NCBI RefSeq assembly: GCF_017357405.1
Contig: NZ_CP071597.1
Span: 3,906,001-3,970,000, forward strand
Length of the DNA stretch: 64,000 nucleotides
Source of the DNA: Halomontanus rarus
Lineage (GTDB): Archaea > Halobacteriota > Halobacteria > Halobacteriales > Natrialbaceae
Direction of reading: 5' to 3'
The notes under the pieces are model-generated. The model saw nothing but the letters and a program-made list of their open reading frames with translations, made no database searches and was not told the DNA's origin. Positions within the stretch are counted from its first letter, which is position 1. The number at the start of each line of letters is the position of its first letter. Shown piece by piece: positions 53,117-61,291 of the stretch. The position numbers and the translations under genes were made by a program.

Positions 53117-53974
53117 ATGACAGCACACGACTGCGAACACGAACCCGAGATCGAAACCGACCCGGAGACGACCGAACGCGAGAACGGGGAACCGAACGGT
53201 ACCAGCACCGGCGCGGGACCGATTCTGGTCCCCAACCGCATCCTCGAGACGGACGCGATCGAACCGGGCGTCGTCACCCTGCTTTCGCGAGCCCGGGTCG
53301 TCTTGCTGGGCTACCACGAACTGCCCGAACAGACGGCGCCGGGACAGGCTCGCCTTCAGTTCGAAGACCGGGCCCAGAATCGCCTCGACGAACTCGCCGA
53401 ATCGCTCGAACTGGCGGGTGCGACCGTCGAGACGCGACTGGTGTTCACCCACGACCGCGAACAAACGCTCAACCGCGTCGCCGACGAGACGAATTGCGTC
53501 GGAACACTGCTCCCGAACCCGTCGATGCGACTCGAGAACGTCCTCGTCCCGCTTCGGGGCGAGCGTTCGATCGAACAGGTCGCGGGGCTAGTCGGCGACC
53601 TCCTCGCGGGGCTCGACGTCTCGGTGACGCTCTATCACCTCGAGCGGGGCGACGAACGAGCGAGCGCGGCCGTTCTCGAACGGGGACGACAGGTCCTGAC
53701 GGCTCGCGGCGTCGACCCCGAATTGATCGAGACGCGAACCGAGACCTCGCACACGCCGGTGCGGGCGATCGTCCAAACCGCCGAAGCGTTCGACGCGGTC
53801 GTCATGGGTGAATCCGACCCCGGTGTCATGACGTTCGTCTTCGGACAGACTGCAGCCGAGGTCGCAGAGCGATTTCGCGGTCCGGTGGTCGTCGTTCGAC
53901 GGCGAGGGAACGAGGGCGGTCCCGCCGACGAACCGATCGTCCCCGTCGACCGGGCGGATGACTCCGCCGAGTGA
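53117..53974 (+). CDS. UspA-type protein linked to the amino acid permease
   Basis: 285 residues with an acidic first 35. The order IVLVPNRIL-like strand, GPILVPNRILETD, LSRARVVLLGYHELPEQTAPGQA and LENVLVPLRGERSIEQVAGLVGDL, then FDAVVMGESDPGVMTFVFGQTAAEVAERFRGPVVVVRR gives two universal-stress-like alpha/beta modules in tandem. The second module's G-x2-G-x9-G(S/T) nucleotide loop is only partly kept. Position 16 bases behind the permease suggests regulation or sensing of transport. Shared promoter with the permease. Confidence 0.85.
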   Translation: MTAHDCEHEPEIETDPETTERENGEPNGTSTGAGPILVPNRILETDAIEPGVVTLLSRARVVLLGYHELPEQTAPGQARLQFEDRAQNRLDELAESLELAGATVETRLVFTHDREQTLNRVADETNCVGTLLPNPSMRLENVLVPLRGERSIEQVAGLVGDLLAGLDVSVTLYHLERGDERASAAVLERGRQVLTARGVDPELIETRTETSHTPVRAIVQTAEAFDAVVMGESDPGVMTFVFGQTAAEVAERFRGPVVVVRRRGNEGGPADEPIVPVDRADDSAE

Positions 53975-54129
53975 AACGCCCTCGAATCGAGTCGGCGGCT
54001 CGACGACCGGCTCGAGAACGGACGCGTCGCTCGCGTGGTACGGTTTCGAGCCGAAAATTTTCTGCTCGGATCGGTCGAGATGGGTTCGGTTTCGCGACGT
54101 TACCGACTCGTCACTCGCCGTTCGATTCG

Positions 54130-55344
54130 CTACCCGCGAAGCCGCTGCTGGATCAGTTCTTCGAGGTCCTCGCGGAACTCGTCGACGGCGATCTCCTCCA
54201 TGACGGGCACGAAGAAGCCCTCCACGAGCATGTTGCGGGCGAGACGCGGTGAGACGCCGCGGGAGGTCATGTACAGCAGGTCCTCCTGGTCGATCTGGCC
54301 GACCGTCGCGGAGTGGCTGGCCTCGGTGTCGTGGTTGTTGATGATGAGCTTCGGGGAGGCGTCGGCCTCGCTCTCGTCGCTGAGCATCAGCGTGTTCTCG
54401 CGCTGGTAGGAACTCGTGTCCCAGGCGTCGCGTCCGACGTCCTGGACTCCCTCGTAGACCGAGCGGGCGGTGTCGTCGGTGACGCCGCGGGTGACCAGAT
54501 CCGCCGTGGTGTGCTCGGCGCGGTGCCAGACCTTGACGTCGAGGTCGAAGTGCTGCTCGTCGTGGCCGAAGAAGGCGCCGACGATCTGGGTCTCCGAGCC
54601 GTCGCCGTTGAGTTCCGTCGAGACCTCGCTCTTCGTGAGCTGGGTGCCGATGTTGCCCTCGATCCAGTCGATCGTGGCGTAGGTGTCGGCGTCCCCGCGC
54701 TTGCACGAGAAGCTGTAGGAGTCCTCCGAGAGGTTCTGCAGCGACCCGTACTGAACCGAACTGTTCTCTCCGGCGATGACTTCCACGATGGCGCTGTAGT
54801 ACTTCTCACCGTCGACTGCGTCGCTCCCCGTCGACTGGCGCTCGAGGATGGTCACCGACGACGACTCCTCGGTGACGACGAGCGTGTAGTTGAACAGCGA
54901 TCGGGAGTTCATCTCCGTCCGGATCGTGACGTCCTCGGCGTCGACGCCTTCCGGGACGTAGATGACGGTCCCGGTGCTGAACAGCGCCGTCGAGAGCGCC
55001 GTCAGGTAGTTCTCCTGCGGGTCGACGATGGAGCCGAAGTGCTCTTTCAGTAGCTCCTCGTGTTCGGCGACGGCCTCGCCCCACGGCAGGACCTCGACGT
55101 CGTCGGGCCCGACTTGGTCTTTCTCCTCGGCCCAGTTCAGCGGGTCGACGAGCGTCTCGAAGTCCAGTTCGTGGAGGTTCGTCCAGTCCCGACCCGGCGT
55201 CCGGATGACGTCGGGCATGTCGATCGTCTCGAGCGCCTCGAGGGCCTCGAGACGGGTCTCGAGGAGCCAGTCGGGCTCGTCTAAGTTCCCGCTGATCTCG
55301 CGTACCTGTTCTTCCGTCAGATTGGCGTGTACCTGCGTGCTCAT
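54130..55344 (-). CDS. sufD: Fe-S cluster assembly protein SufD
   Basis: 404 residues. It belongs to the SufB/SufD beta-helix family: WLLETRLEALEALETIDMPDV near the start, then VIYVPEGVDAEDVTIRTEM, ERQSTGSDAVDGEKYYSAIVEV, TYATIDWIEGNIG, and the C-terminal NNHDTEASHSATVGQIDQEDLLYMTSRGVS, ending in EDLEELIQQRL. SufD joins SufB and SufC in the scaffold complex that builds Fe-S clusters. It is the third gene of the sufCBD operon, 20 bases behind sufB. Confidence 0.94.
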   Translation of the reverse strand: MSTQVHANLTEEQVREISGNLDEPDWLLETRLEALEALETIDMPDVIRTPGRDWTNLHELDFETLVDPLNWAEEKDQVGPDDVEVLPWGEAVAEHEELLKEHFGSIVDPQENYLTALSTALFSTGTVIYVPEGVDAEDVTIRTEMNSRSLFNYTLVVTEESSSVTILERQSTGSDAVDGEKYYSAIVEVIAGENSSVQYGSLQNLSEDSYSFSCKRGDADTYATIDWIEGNIGTQLTKSEVSTELNGDGSETQIVGAFFGHDEQHFDLDVKVWHRAEHTTADLVTRGVTDDTARSVYEGVQDVGRDAWDTSSYQRENTLMLSDESEADASPKLIINNHDTEASHSATVGQIDQEDLLYMTSRGVSPRLARNMLVEGFFVPVMEEIAVDEFREDLEELIQQRLRG

Positions 55345-55364
55345 GTCGATTCTCGTACTCGGAG

Positions 55365-56795
55365 TTATCCGAGGCTCCCCTCCATCTCGAGTTCGATGAG
55401 GCGATTCAGTTCGACCGCGTACTCGATCGGCAGTTCCTCCGTGATCGGCTCGATGAAGCCGGCGACGATCATCTTCTTGGCGTCGTCGTCGTCCAGACCG
55501 CGGCTCTGGAGGTAGAAGATGTCCTCGTCACCGATCTTCCCGACGGTCGCCTCGTGAGCGACGTCGACTTTCGACTCCTCGATCTCCATGTACGGCATGG
55601 TGTCCGAGGTGGATTCGTTGTCGAACATCAGCGCGTCACATTCGACGGCCGTACTCGAGCCCTCGGCACCGTCGGCGATGTGGACCAGTCCTCTGTAGTT
55701 GGTCCGGCCGCCGTCCTTCGAGATCGACTTGGATTCGATGGTCGAACTCGTGTCGGGCGCGTTGTGGTAGACCTTCGCGCCGGTGTCGATGTTCTGGCCC
55801 TCGCCGGCGAAGGCGATGGTGATGTGGGTGTCCGTCGCGCCGCGACCCTTGAGGATCGTACACGGGTAGAGCATGGTGGCTTTCGAGCCCATACTGCCGG
55901 AGACCCACTCCATCTTGCCGTTCGATTCGACGATGGCGCGCTTGGTGTTGAGGTTGAAGGTGTTCTTCGACCAGTTCTGGACCGTCGAGTACTGGACGTG
56001 GGCGTCCTCCTCGACGAAGACCTCGACACAGCCGCTGTGGAGGTTGTGAGTGCCGTACTTTGGAGCACTACAGCCCTCGATGTAGTGGACTTCCGAGCCT
56101 TCCTCGGCGACGATGAGCGTGTGCTCGAACTGGCCCATCCCCTCCGAGTTCATCCGGAAGTACGCCTGCACCGGCATCTCGACGGTGACGTCCTCGGGGA
56201 CGTAGACGAACGAGCCGCCGGACCAGACCGCGCCGTGGAGCGCCGCGAACTTGTTGTCGCTCGGCGGCACGCACGTCGTCATGAAGTACTCCTTGACGAG
56301 TTCCGGGTGCTCTTGGACCGCGCGGTCCATGTTCATGAAGACGACGCCCTTCTCCTCCCACTGCTCTTGCATGTTCTGGTAGACGACCTCGGACTCGTAC
56401 TGAGCGCCGACGCCGGAGAGCGCGTTCTTCTCCGCCTCCGGAATGCCCAGCTTGTCGAACGTGTCCTTGATCTCTTCGGGCAGTTCCGTCCAGTCGTCGA
56501 CGCCTTCGCGCTTGTCGACGTCGGGACGGATGTAGGGGACGATCTCTTCGATGTCGAGTTCCGTCAGGTCGGGCTGGCCGGGCCAGTCCGTCGGCATCGG
56601 CATCGCCTGATACTGTTTGAGCGCGCGAAGGCGCCGCTCTAACATCCACTCGGGCTCGTCTTTGTCCTCCGAAATGAGGCGAACGACCTCTTCGGTCAGG
56701 CCTTTGTCGGACTTGACGGCCGAGCGCTCTTCCTTTTTGAACTCGAAGCGCGCTTCGGTGTCGGTCTCTTTGAGGTGATCTTGATCTGAACTCAT
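55365..56795 (-). CDS. sufB: Fe-S cluster assembly protein SufB
   Basis: 476 residues. Features of SufB are PEWMLERRLRALKQYQAMPMP, the core beta-helix with EDVTVEMPVQAYFRMNS, HYIEGCSAPKYGTHNLHSG, and MEWVSGSMGSKATMLYPCTILKG. The C-terminus is MPYMEIEESKVDVAHEATVGKI then YLQSRGLDDDDAKKMIVAGF. SufB is the main scaffold on which the cluster forms. The gene sits 72 bases behind sufC and 20 bases ahead of sufD. Confidence 0.97.
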   Translation of the reverse strand: MSSDQDHLKETDTEARFEFKKEERSAVKSDKGLTEEVVRLISEDKDEPEWMLERRLRALKQYQAMPMPTDWPGQPDLTELDIEEIVPYIRPDVDKREGVDDWTELPEEIKDTFDKLGIPEAEKNALSGVGAQYESEVVYQNMQEQWEEKGVVFMNMDRAVQEHPELVKEYFMTTCVPPSDNKFAALHGAVWSGGSFVYVPEDVTVEMPVQAYFRMNSEGMGQFEHTLIVAEEGSEVHYIEGCSAPKYGTHNLHSGCVEVFVEEDAHVQYSTVQNWSKNTFNLNTKRAIVESNGKMEWVSGSMGSKATMLYPCTILKGRGATDTHITIAFAGEGQNIDTGAKVYHNAPDTSSTIESKSISKDGGRTNYRGLVHIADGAEGSSTAVECDALMFDNESTSDTMPYMEIEESKVDVAHEATVGKIGDEDIFYLQSRGLDDDDAKKMIVAGFIEPITEELPIEYAVELNRLIELEMEGSLG

Positions 56796-56867
56796 GATAT
56801 GTCGTGTCTGATGGTAGCGGCCGAAGCCGTATTACCGTTGTTCTAGTCGAATTCGGTTACGCCGGCT

Positions 56868-57785
56868 CTACGCGGTCTCGTAGACCTCTTCGCGGACCCA
56901 GTCGTACCCCTTGTCCTCGAGTTGCTCGGCGAGTTCCGGACCGCCGCTCTTGGCGATCTCTCCGTCGAGCATCACGTGGACGTGATCTGGCTCGACGTAG
57001 TCGAGGATGCGCTGGTAGTGGGTGATCTGGAGGACGCCGGTTCCCTGCACGTCGCGGAGGGCGTTGATGCCGTTGGCGACGTCCTGCAGGCGGTCGATGT
57101 CCAGCCCGGAGTCGATCTCGTCGAGCACGGCGATCGAGGGCTCGAGGATGGCGGCCTGGAGAACCTCGTTCTGTTTCTTCTCACCGCCCGAGAAGCCCGC
57201 GTTGAGGTACCGCTGTGCGAACTTCGCGTCCATGTCGAGTTGTTCCATCTTCTCCTGGAGGATCTCCTGGAACTCCGCGACGCCGACCTCGCCGTCGTCG
57301 GCGGGGCCCTCCATCGGGGAGGTTTCGAAGCCTTCGTCCTCTTCTTCCGCCGCGTCGTCTTCACCCTCCTCGTCCTCGAAGAGTTCGTCGCGCTCCTCGA
57401 GTTTGGCGTTGAGCGCCGTTCGGAGGAAGTTGGTCATCGTGACGCCTTCGATCTCGGCGGGATACTGGAAGGCCAGAAAGATGCCGAGCGCCGCGCGCTC
57501 GTTGGGCTCGAGATCGAGAATGTCCCACGTGCGCTTGTCCTCGGGAATGTCGAAGTCCTCGCCGAAGTCGCCCTCCTCGAGGTGGAGCAGGACCTCGCCC
57601 TCGGTGACCTCGTAGGCGGGGTGGCCGGCGATGATCTTCGCCGTCGTCGACTTCCCGCTGCCGTTCGGTCCCATCAGGGCGTGGATCTCGCCCGACTCGA
57701 CCTCGAGGTCGACGCCGCGCAGGATCTGCTCACCGCCCTCTTCTGCGACTTCCGCGTGCAAATTGTTGAGTTGTAGACGTGCCAT
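56868..57785 (-). CDS. sufC: Fe-S cluster assembly ATPase SufC
   Basis: 305 residues from MARLQLNNLHAEVAEEGG; an in-frame ATG 201 bases upstream lies before the promoter and is rejected. Walker A GPNGSGKSTTAK, SufC-type signature FSGGEKKQNEVLQAAI, Walker B IAVLDEIDSGLD and H-loop QITHYQRILDY are present. An acidic insert of about 45 residues (EDEEGEDDAAEEEDEGFE) lengthens it beyond the usual 250. It drives conformational change of SufBD by ATP hydrolysis. First gene of the operon; the promoter region carries a palindrome at 57838-57857. Confidence 0.97.
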   Translation of the reverse strand: MARLQLNNLHAEVAEEGGEQILRGVDLEVESGEIHALMGPNGSGKSTTAKIIAGHPAYEVTEGEVLLHLEEGDFGEDFDIPEDKRTWDILDLEPNERAALGIFLAFQYPAEIEGVTMTNFLRTALNAKLEERDELFEDEEGEDDAAEEEDEGFETSPMEGPADDGEVGVAEFQEILQEKMEQLDMDAKFAQRYLNAGFSGGEKKQNEVLQAAILEPSIAVLDEIDSGLDIDRLQDVANGINALRDVQGTGVLQITHYQRILDYVEPDHVHVMLDGEIAKSGGPELAEQLEDKGYDWVREEVYETA

Positions 57786-57827
57786 TTTGCGGTTACCTCT
57801 ATCGTGTAACGTGTGGGGCGTGCCCGT

Positions 57828-57857
57828 CATAACGGTTTCGTATCTGATTGGATACGA
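57828..57857 (-). promoter_or_regulatory. suf operon TATA box and palindromic operator candidate
   Basis: The minus-strand TATA-like GTTATG (57828-57833) is immediately preceded by TCGTATC (57838-57844) / GATACGA (57851-57857), a perfect 7-bp inverted repeat with spacer TGATTG. The position, next to the BRE/TATA, suits a regulator of Fe-S cluster assembly. Confidence 0.6.
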
Positions 57858-58102
57858 TTCCGAATGACGAAAATTATTTTCTGGAACTGCAACTCCGTCG
57901 GCGGAAATCCCCTCAATTCTCTTCGGAAGACGGTAACGTGTATCCCGTTTTCGGTCGACACGATTCGCTCGAGAAACTCCCAGCAATCTCGTCCGACGCC
58001 GACTTCGATTCCGTCCCGATCGTCACCGACCGAAGACGAAATCGACGCTCGAGAACGATTCGTTCCCGAAACCTTTTGCCAGATGCGCGCACCGTCTCTA
58101 CT

Positions 58103-58312
58103 ATGAAGGAGTCGCTGCTGGAGATTCTCTGCTGTCCGCTGGACAAACACGACCTCGAGCTCGAAGACGCCGGGTACGACGGCGACGGAGAGGTCGAGGA
58201 GGAAATCGTTTCGGGCGCGCTCGTCTGCAGCGAGTGCGGCGAACGGTACCCGATCGAAGACGGTATTCCGAACCTGCTCCCGCCGGACATGCGCGAAGGA
58301 ACCCCCGCCTGA
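58103..58312 (+). CDS. Trm112-family methyltransferase partner
   Basis: 69 residues from MKESLLEILCCPLDKHDLEL; an ATG at 57848 would overlap the suf operator and is rejected. The pattern CCPLDKHDLEL, LVCSECGERYPIEDGIPNLLPPDM is the Trm112 zinc-binding fold. Trm112 proteins activate several tRNA, rRNA and protein methyltransferases by forming heterodimers. It is divergent from sufC and 13 bases ahead of the next gene. Confidence 0.88.
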   Translation: MKESLLEILCCPLDKHDLELEDAGYDGDGEVEEEIVSGALVCSECGERYPIEDGIPNLLPPDMREGTPA

Positions 58313-58325
58313 GAGAGATAGAACC

Positions 58326-58910
58326 GTGTCTGACGAGGTCACCGTATACGTCGGGCGAGACGGCATGGACTCACTGGAAGCCACAGCGTCGACGCTCGAG
58401 ACGACCGTTCGGGACTCTCTGGGCGTCGTCGTCGACAACCGGGGCACGCCGGTTCACGTCCACTGTCGGCTCGCGGGTGACCTCGCCGAAATCGCCGCGC
58501 TCGAGCAGTCGAACTACTACGTCGAGGCCGACAGCGAGGCGTTTATTCCGGTTCACGTCGACGACGTCTCGCTCACCCGCGACGTCGAGGGGACCCTCGA
58601 GATCTCGACCGGCTACGGCGCCAACGCGATGACGATCGACGCCACGGTGACGACGGGGCCAGAGCCCGTCGACGTCGACGAGACGTTCGCCTCACCGAAG
58701 CGATCGGAGACCGAGTCGTCGTCGATAGAATCGATCGCCCGTCGATTCGGCCTCGACGCCGCGACCCTCGCGGTGCTCGCACTCGGCGTCGTCGCGCTGG
58801 CCGTCGCGTACGCGACGACCGCGATCGTCGGCGGTCTCGCAGCCGTCGTCGGCGTCGGTGCCGTCGGCGTCGGCGTGATCGTCGCGCTCTGGTTGCTGTA
58901 CAGCGGGTAG
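58326..58910 (+). CDS. Membrane-anchored haloarchaeal protein of unknown function
   Basis: 194 residues, GTG start (MSDEVTVYVGRDGMDSL), 13 bases behind the Trm112-like gene and so probably co-transcribed. Residues 1-110 form a soluble beta-rich domain (GTPVHVHCRLAGDLAEIA, AFIPVHVDDVSLTRDVEGTLEIS, YGANAMTIDATVTTGPEPV). After an acidic linker come two hydrophobic helices (about 140-192). The soluble domain faces one side of the membrane on a C-terminal hairpin anchor. I do not recognise a characterised family. Confidence 0.75.
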   Translation: MSDEVTVYVGRDGMDSLEATASTLETTVRDSLGVVVDNRGTPVHVHCRLAGDLAEIAALEQSNYYVEADSEAFIPVHVDDVSLTRDVEGTLEISTGYGANAMTIDATVTTGPEPVDVDETFASPKRSETESSSIESIARRFGLDAATLAVLALGVVALAVAYATTAIVGGLAAVVGVGAVGVGVIVALWLLYSG

Positions 58911-58987
58911 GCCGTCGAGAATCGAGGGACAGAGAGCAGCGGTTTTCCGGTTTTCGGTGCTCAGCGCTCGGAGCTCGTGCTCAATTC

Positions 58988-60208
58988 TTACCCGTCCGAA
59001 TCGACGCTCGAGTCGACGCCGCAGAGGTTCCTCTCGCCGTCGACCCGTTTCGCGCGCAGGTACCGCGCCCGATAGCGGTTCGCTCCCCGATTGACGTCCG
59101 CCTCGCGAATCTCGTCGGTACGGCCCTCGGCGACCGCGTCGATGAGCGCCTCGAGCTGGTTCTTCTCGCTGGTCGTGAGTTCGAACTCCCACGTTCGTTC
59201 CTCCTCGGTCTCGAGGATCGCCCACTTGCGGGCGGCGGCGATCACCAGCGAACAGGGCTCGCGACAGGGGAAGGGACCGTCGCCGCCGTCGACCGAGAGT
59301 TCGTCGCCCTCCTCGTACTCCCACTCGCGCCGGCGGAGACACTGCGAGTCGACGCAGCAGGCCTCGGCCATCCACTCGACGGCCTCCCGCGGGAGTTCGT
59401 CGACGACGTCGTAGATTCCCGTCTGGCGCTCGGCGGTCTCGAGCCAGTGGTCGACGTCCAGGTTCCCCCTCCGCTCGCGGTGCCAGTTGGCGACCGTGGC
59501 GGGGTAGACGAACTCCACGGCGTCGACGAGGTCGTCCCCCGAGAGGCCGGTGAACGCCCATCCCGAGACGAGGGTGGGTGCCGTTTTCAGCGGCCGGTAC
59601 CGCCCCTTCTCGTCGTAGGTCGTCAGGTCGCGGGCGTCCCGCGGCCGGTCGTGTGCCTCGAGGTCGGCGGGGTCGGCTCCCCGGTCGTCGACGTGGCGGA
59701 GGTCGTAGCGGCGTTCGCCGGGCGCGGAGCCGTCGGCCAGTCGCGTCGTGATCGACAGTTGGCCCCACTGGCGCTCGAGGCCGTCGGCGGCGAGCGCCTC
59801 GTACCGGTCCGGAACTGCGCGCGTCGCTTCGGATCTGCCGTCGTCCGTCCCCTCCGTTTCGCTCTCGACGGCGTCCTCGAGCGGCGCGCGCTCGCACCAG
59901 CGCAGAAAGGCGCGGCGGGCGGTTCCCTCGCCGCCCATCCGCTGCCAGTAGCGCCAGTTGCTCGCGTACTCGTGGACGTCGTCGGTCTCGTCGGCGAGCG
60001 CCTCTCGAAGGTCGCGCCCGGAGAGTCCGGTGCGCTCGGTGGCGGGCGTCGCGATGGCGTAGCCGTCGTCGGTCGCCTCGAGACGAAAGCCGTCGAACGC
60101 GATCGGTTCGCGGTCGGCGTGCTCGAGCAGCGCGTCGGTTAGATCCGCGTTCGTGCTCGTGTTCGCGTCCGTGTCCGCGTTTGCATCCGAATCCGCGTGG
60201 TCGGTCAC
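58988..60208 (-). CDS. DR2241-family protein, CbiX-associated
   Basis: 406 residues, GTG start. The acidic Asp/Asn/Thr first 20 residues are followed by a large alpha/beta region of unknown fold (FDGFRLEATDDGYAIA, WRYWQRMGGEGTARRAFLRW). A Cys cluster, EACCVDSQCLRRREW then FPCREPCSLVIAAARKW, probably ligates an Fe-S cluster. DR2241 proteins accompany sirohydrochlorin cobaltochelatase in haloarchaea and Deinococcus and may act in cobalamin ring synthesis or redox handling. It starts 2 bases after the stop of cbiX, same operon. Confidence 0.85.
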   Translation of the reverse strand: MTDHADSDANADTDANTSTNADLTDALLEHADREPIAFDGFRLEATDDGYAIATPATERTGLSGRDLREALADETDDVHEYASNWRYWQRMGGEGTARRAFLRWCERAPLEDAVESETEGTDDGRSEATRAVPDRYEALAADGLERQWGQLSITTRLADGSAPGERRYDLRHVDDRGADPADLEAHDRPRDARDLTTYDEKGRYRPLKTAPTLVSGWAFTGLSGDDLVDAVEFVYPATVANWHRERRGNLDVDHWLETAERQTGIYDVVDELPREAVEWMAEACCVDSQCLRRREWEYEEGDELSVDGGDGPFPCREPCSLVIAAARKWAILETEEERTWEFELTTSEKNQLEALIDAVAEGRTDEIREADVNRGANRYRARYLRAKRVDGERNLCGVDSSVDSDG

Positions 60209-60210
60209 GC

Positions 60211-61140
60211 TCAGTCACCCGTCACGCTGCGTTCGTTTTCGCTCTCACTTTCGCTTTCGCCCCCGTTCCCAGTACCACCGGTCCGTCTCCGAACCTCGTC
60301 GATCGCCGCCCCGACGTCGGCTCCCGCGTCCGCCGCTCGCTCGAGGAGGACGTCGGCCGTGAGCGCCTCGGTGCCGACGGCACCGGCGTACCAGATGCGC
60401 GTGTCGTCGACTGTTGTGGGAACGTCCCATCCCGTTCGGTAGTCGTCGGTCAGTCCCACGTCCTCGGGGATGTCCTCTTGCGTGTGGTAGCCGTCGGCGA
60501 CGAACAGCGGGACGACGACGACGTCGTCGCTCTCGAAGAAGTCGGTCACGTCGTCGACCTCCGGCTCTTCGTCCATGAACAGCGCCTCGACCTCGTCGAA
60601 ACGCCCGGACTCGCGGATGCGGTTGGCGTGGTACTCGACCGCCTTCGCGCTGTTTTCGTTGCGCTCGGTGCCGTGGCCGACCACGGCGAGTCCGAACCCG
60701 TCGCCGACGTCCGAGTCGCCCGTCACGCTCTCGGCTCGCCGGACGATCACGTCCGACATCGCGTCGTGGGTTCCGACTGGCCCGCAGTAGTGGACCCGCT
60801 TGCCGACGTCCGTCGCCTCGAGAGTCGCCTGCGAAGCGTCGGTCCCGTCGGAGTCCCACCGCTCGGGATCCCACCCCTCGAGGCGGAGTTCGCGGGGGAT
60901 CACCTGCTCGGTGAAGTAGCCCTCGCTGATGAACAGCGGGACGACGTAGATCTCCTCGGACTCGAGGGTGCGAATCACCTCTCGGAAGTGCGGTTCCTCC
61001 TTCCAGAAGGCCTCGCGAACCTCGTCGAACGCGCCGGCGTCACGGATGGTGTCCGCGTGGGCGTACGTCGGGTTCGAGGCGTCCGGGTTCAGGTGCGACC
61101 CGTGGGCGACGACGACGAGCGCCTGTGAGTGCGCGTGCAT
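60211..61140 (-). CDS. cbiX: Sirohydrochlorin cobaltochelatase CbiX
   Basis: 309 residues from MHAHSQALVVVAHGSHLNPD; longer upstream frames are rejected because a TATA-like AATCTATAAC (minus strand, about 61170-61180) sits between. Two CbiX domains in tandem are visible: VVAHGSH ... YVVPLFISEGYFTEQVIPREL and VVGHGTERNENSAK ... VVVVPLFVADGYHTQEDIPEDV. They insert Co(II) into sirohydrochlorin in the early cobalamin pathway. The C-terminus ends in a Ser/Glu tail. First gene of the cbiX-DR2241 operon. Confidence 0.93.
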   Translation of the reverse strand: MHAHSQALVVVAHGSHLNPDASNPTYAHADTIRDAGAFDEVREAFWKEEPHFREVIRTLESEEIYVVPLFISEGYFTEQVIPRELRLEGWDPERWDSDGTDASQATLEATDVGKRVHYCGPVGTHDAMSDVIVRRAESVTGDSDVGDGFGLAVVGHGTERNENSAKAVEYHANRIRESGRFDEVEALFMDEEPEVDDVTDFFESDDVVVVPLFVADGYHTQEDIPEDVGLTDDYRTGWDVPTTVDDTRIWYAGAVGTEALTADVLLERAADAGADVGAAIDEVRRRTGGTGNGGESESESENERSVTGD

Positions 61141-61197
61141 GGGTACTAGGTGGGCGTTAGGAAGCGCGCGGGTTATAGATTTTGTAGTGCGAGAAAA

Positions 61198-61217
61198 CCC
61201 ACGACTGTCGTCGTGGG
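61198..61217 (-). terminator. Stem-loop with T-run downstream of the Kef antiporter gene
   Basis: CCCACGAC (61198-61205) / GTCGTGGG (61210-61217) is a perfect 8-bp stem with a 4-base loop. Read on the minus strand it is followed by TTTT. It lies 75 bases after the antiporter stop, so a transcription terminator is likely. The stem also resembles the hairpin at ends of IS200/IS605-type elements, but no transposase is present. Confidence 0.6.
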
Positions 61218-61291
61218 CGGCTGTCACGTACTTCGCTGCCGGTTGCGCTCCCCAGCGTCATCGGCCGCAGGTCGTGCGGACTCCGAGACGA

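Noticed and set aside
61190..61220. IS200/IS605 insertion
   Set aside because: Only a hairpin is present; there is no TnpA or TnpB coding sequence or opposite end nearby, so it is listed as a terminator.
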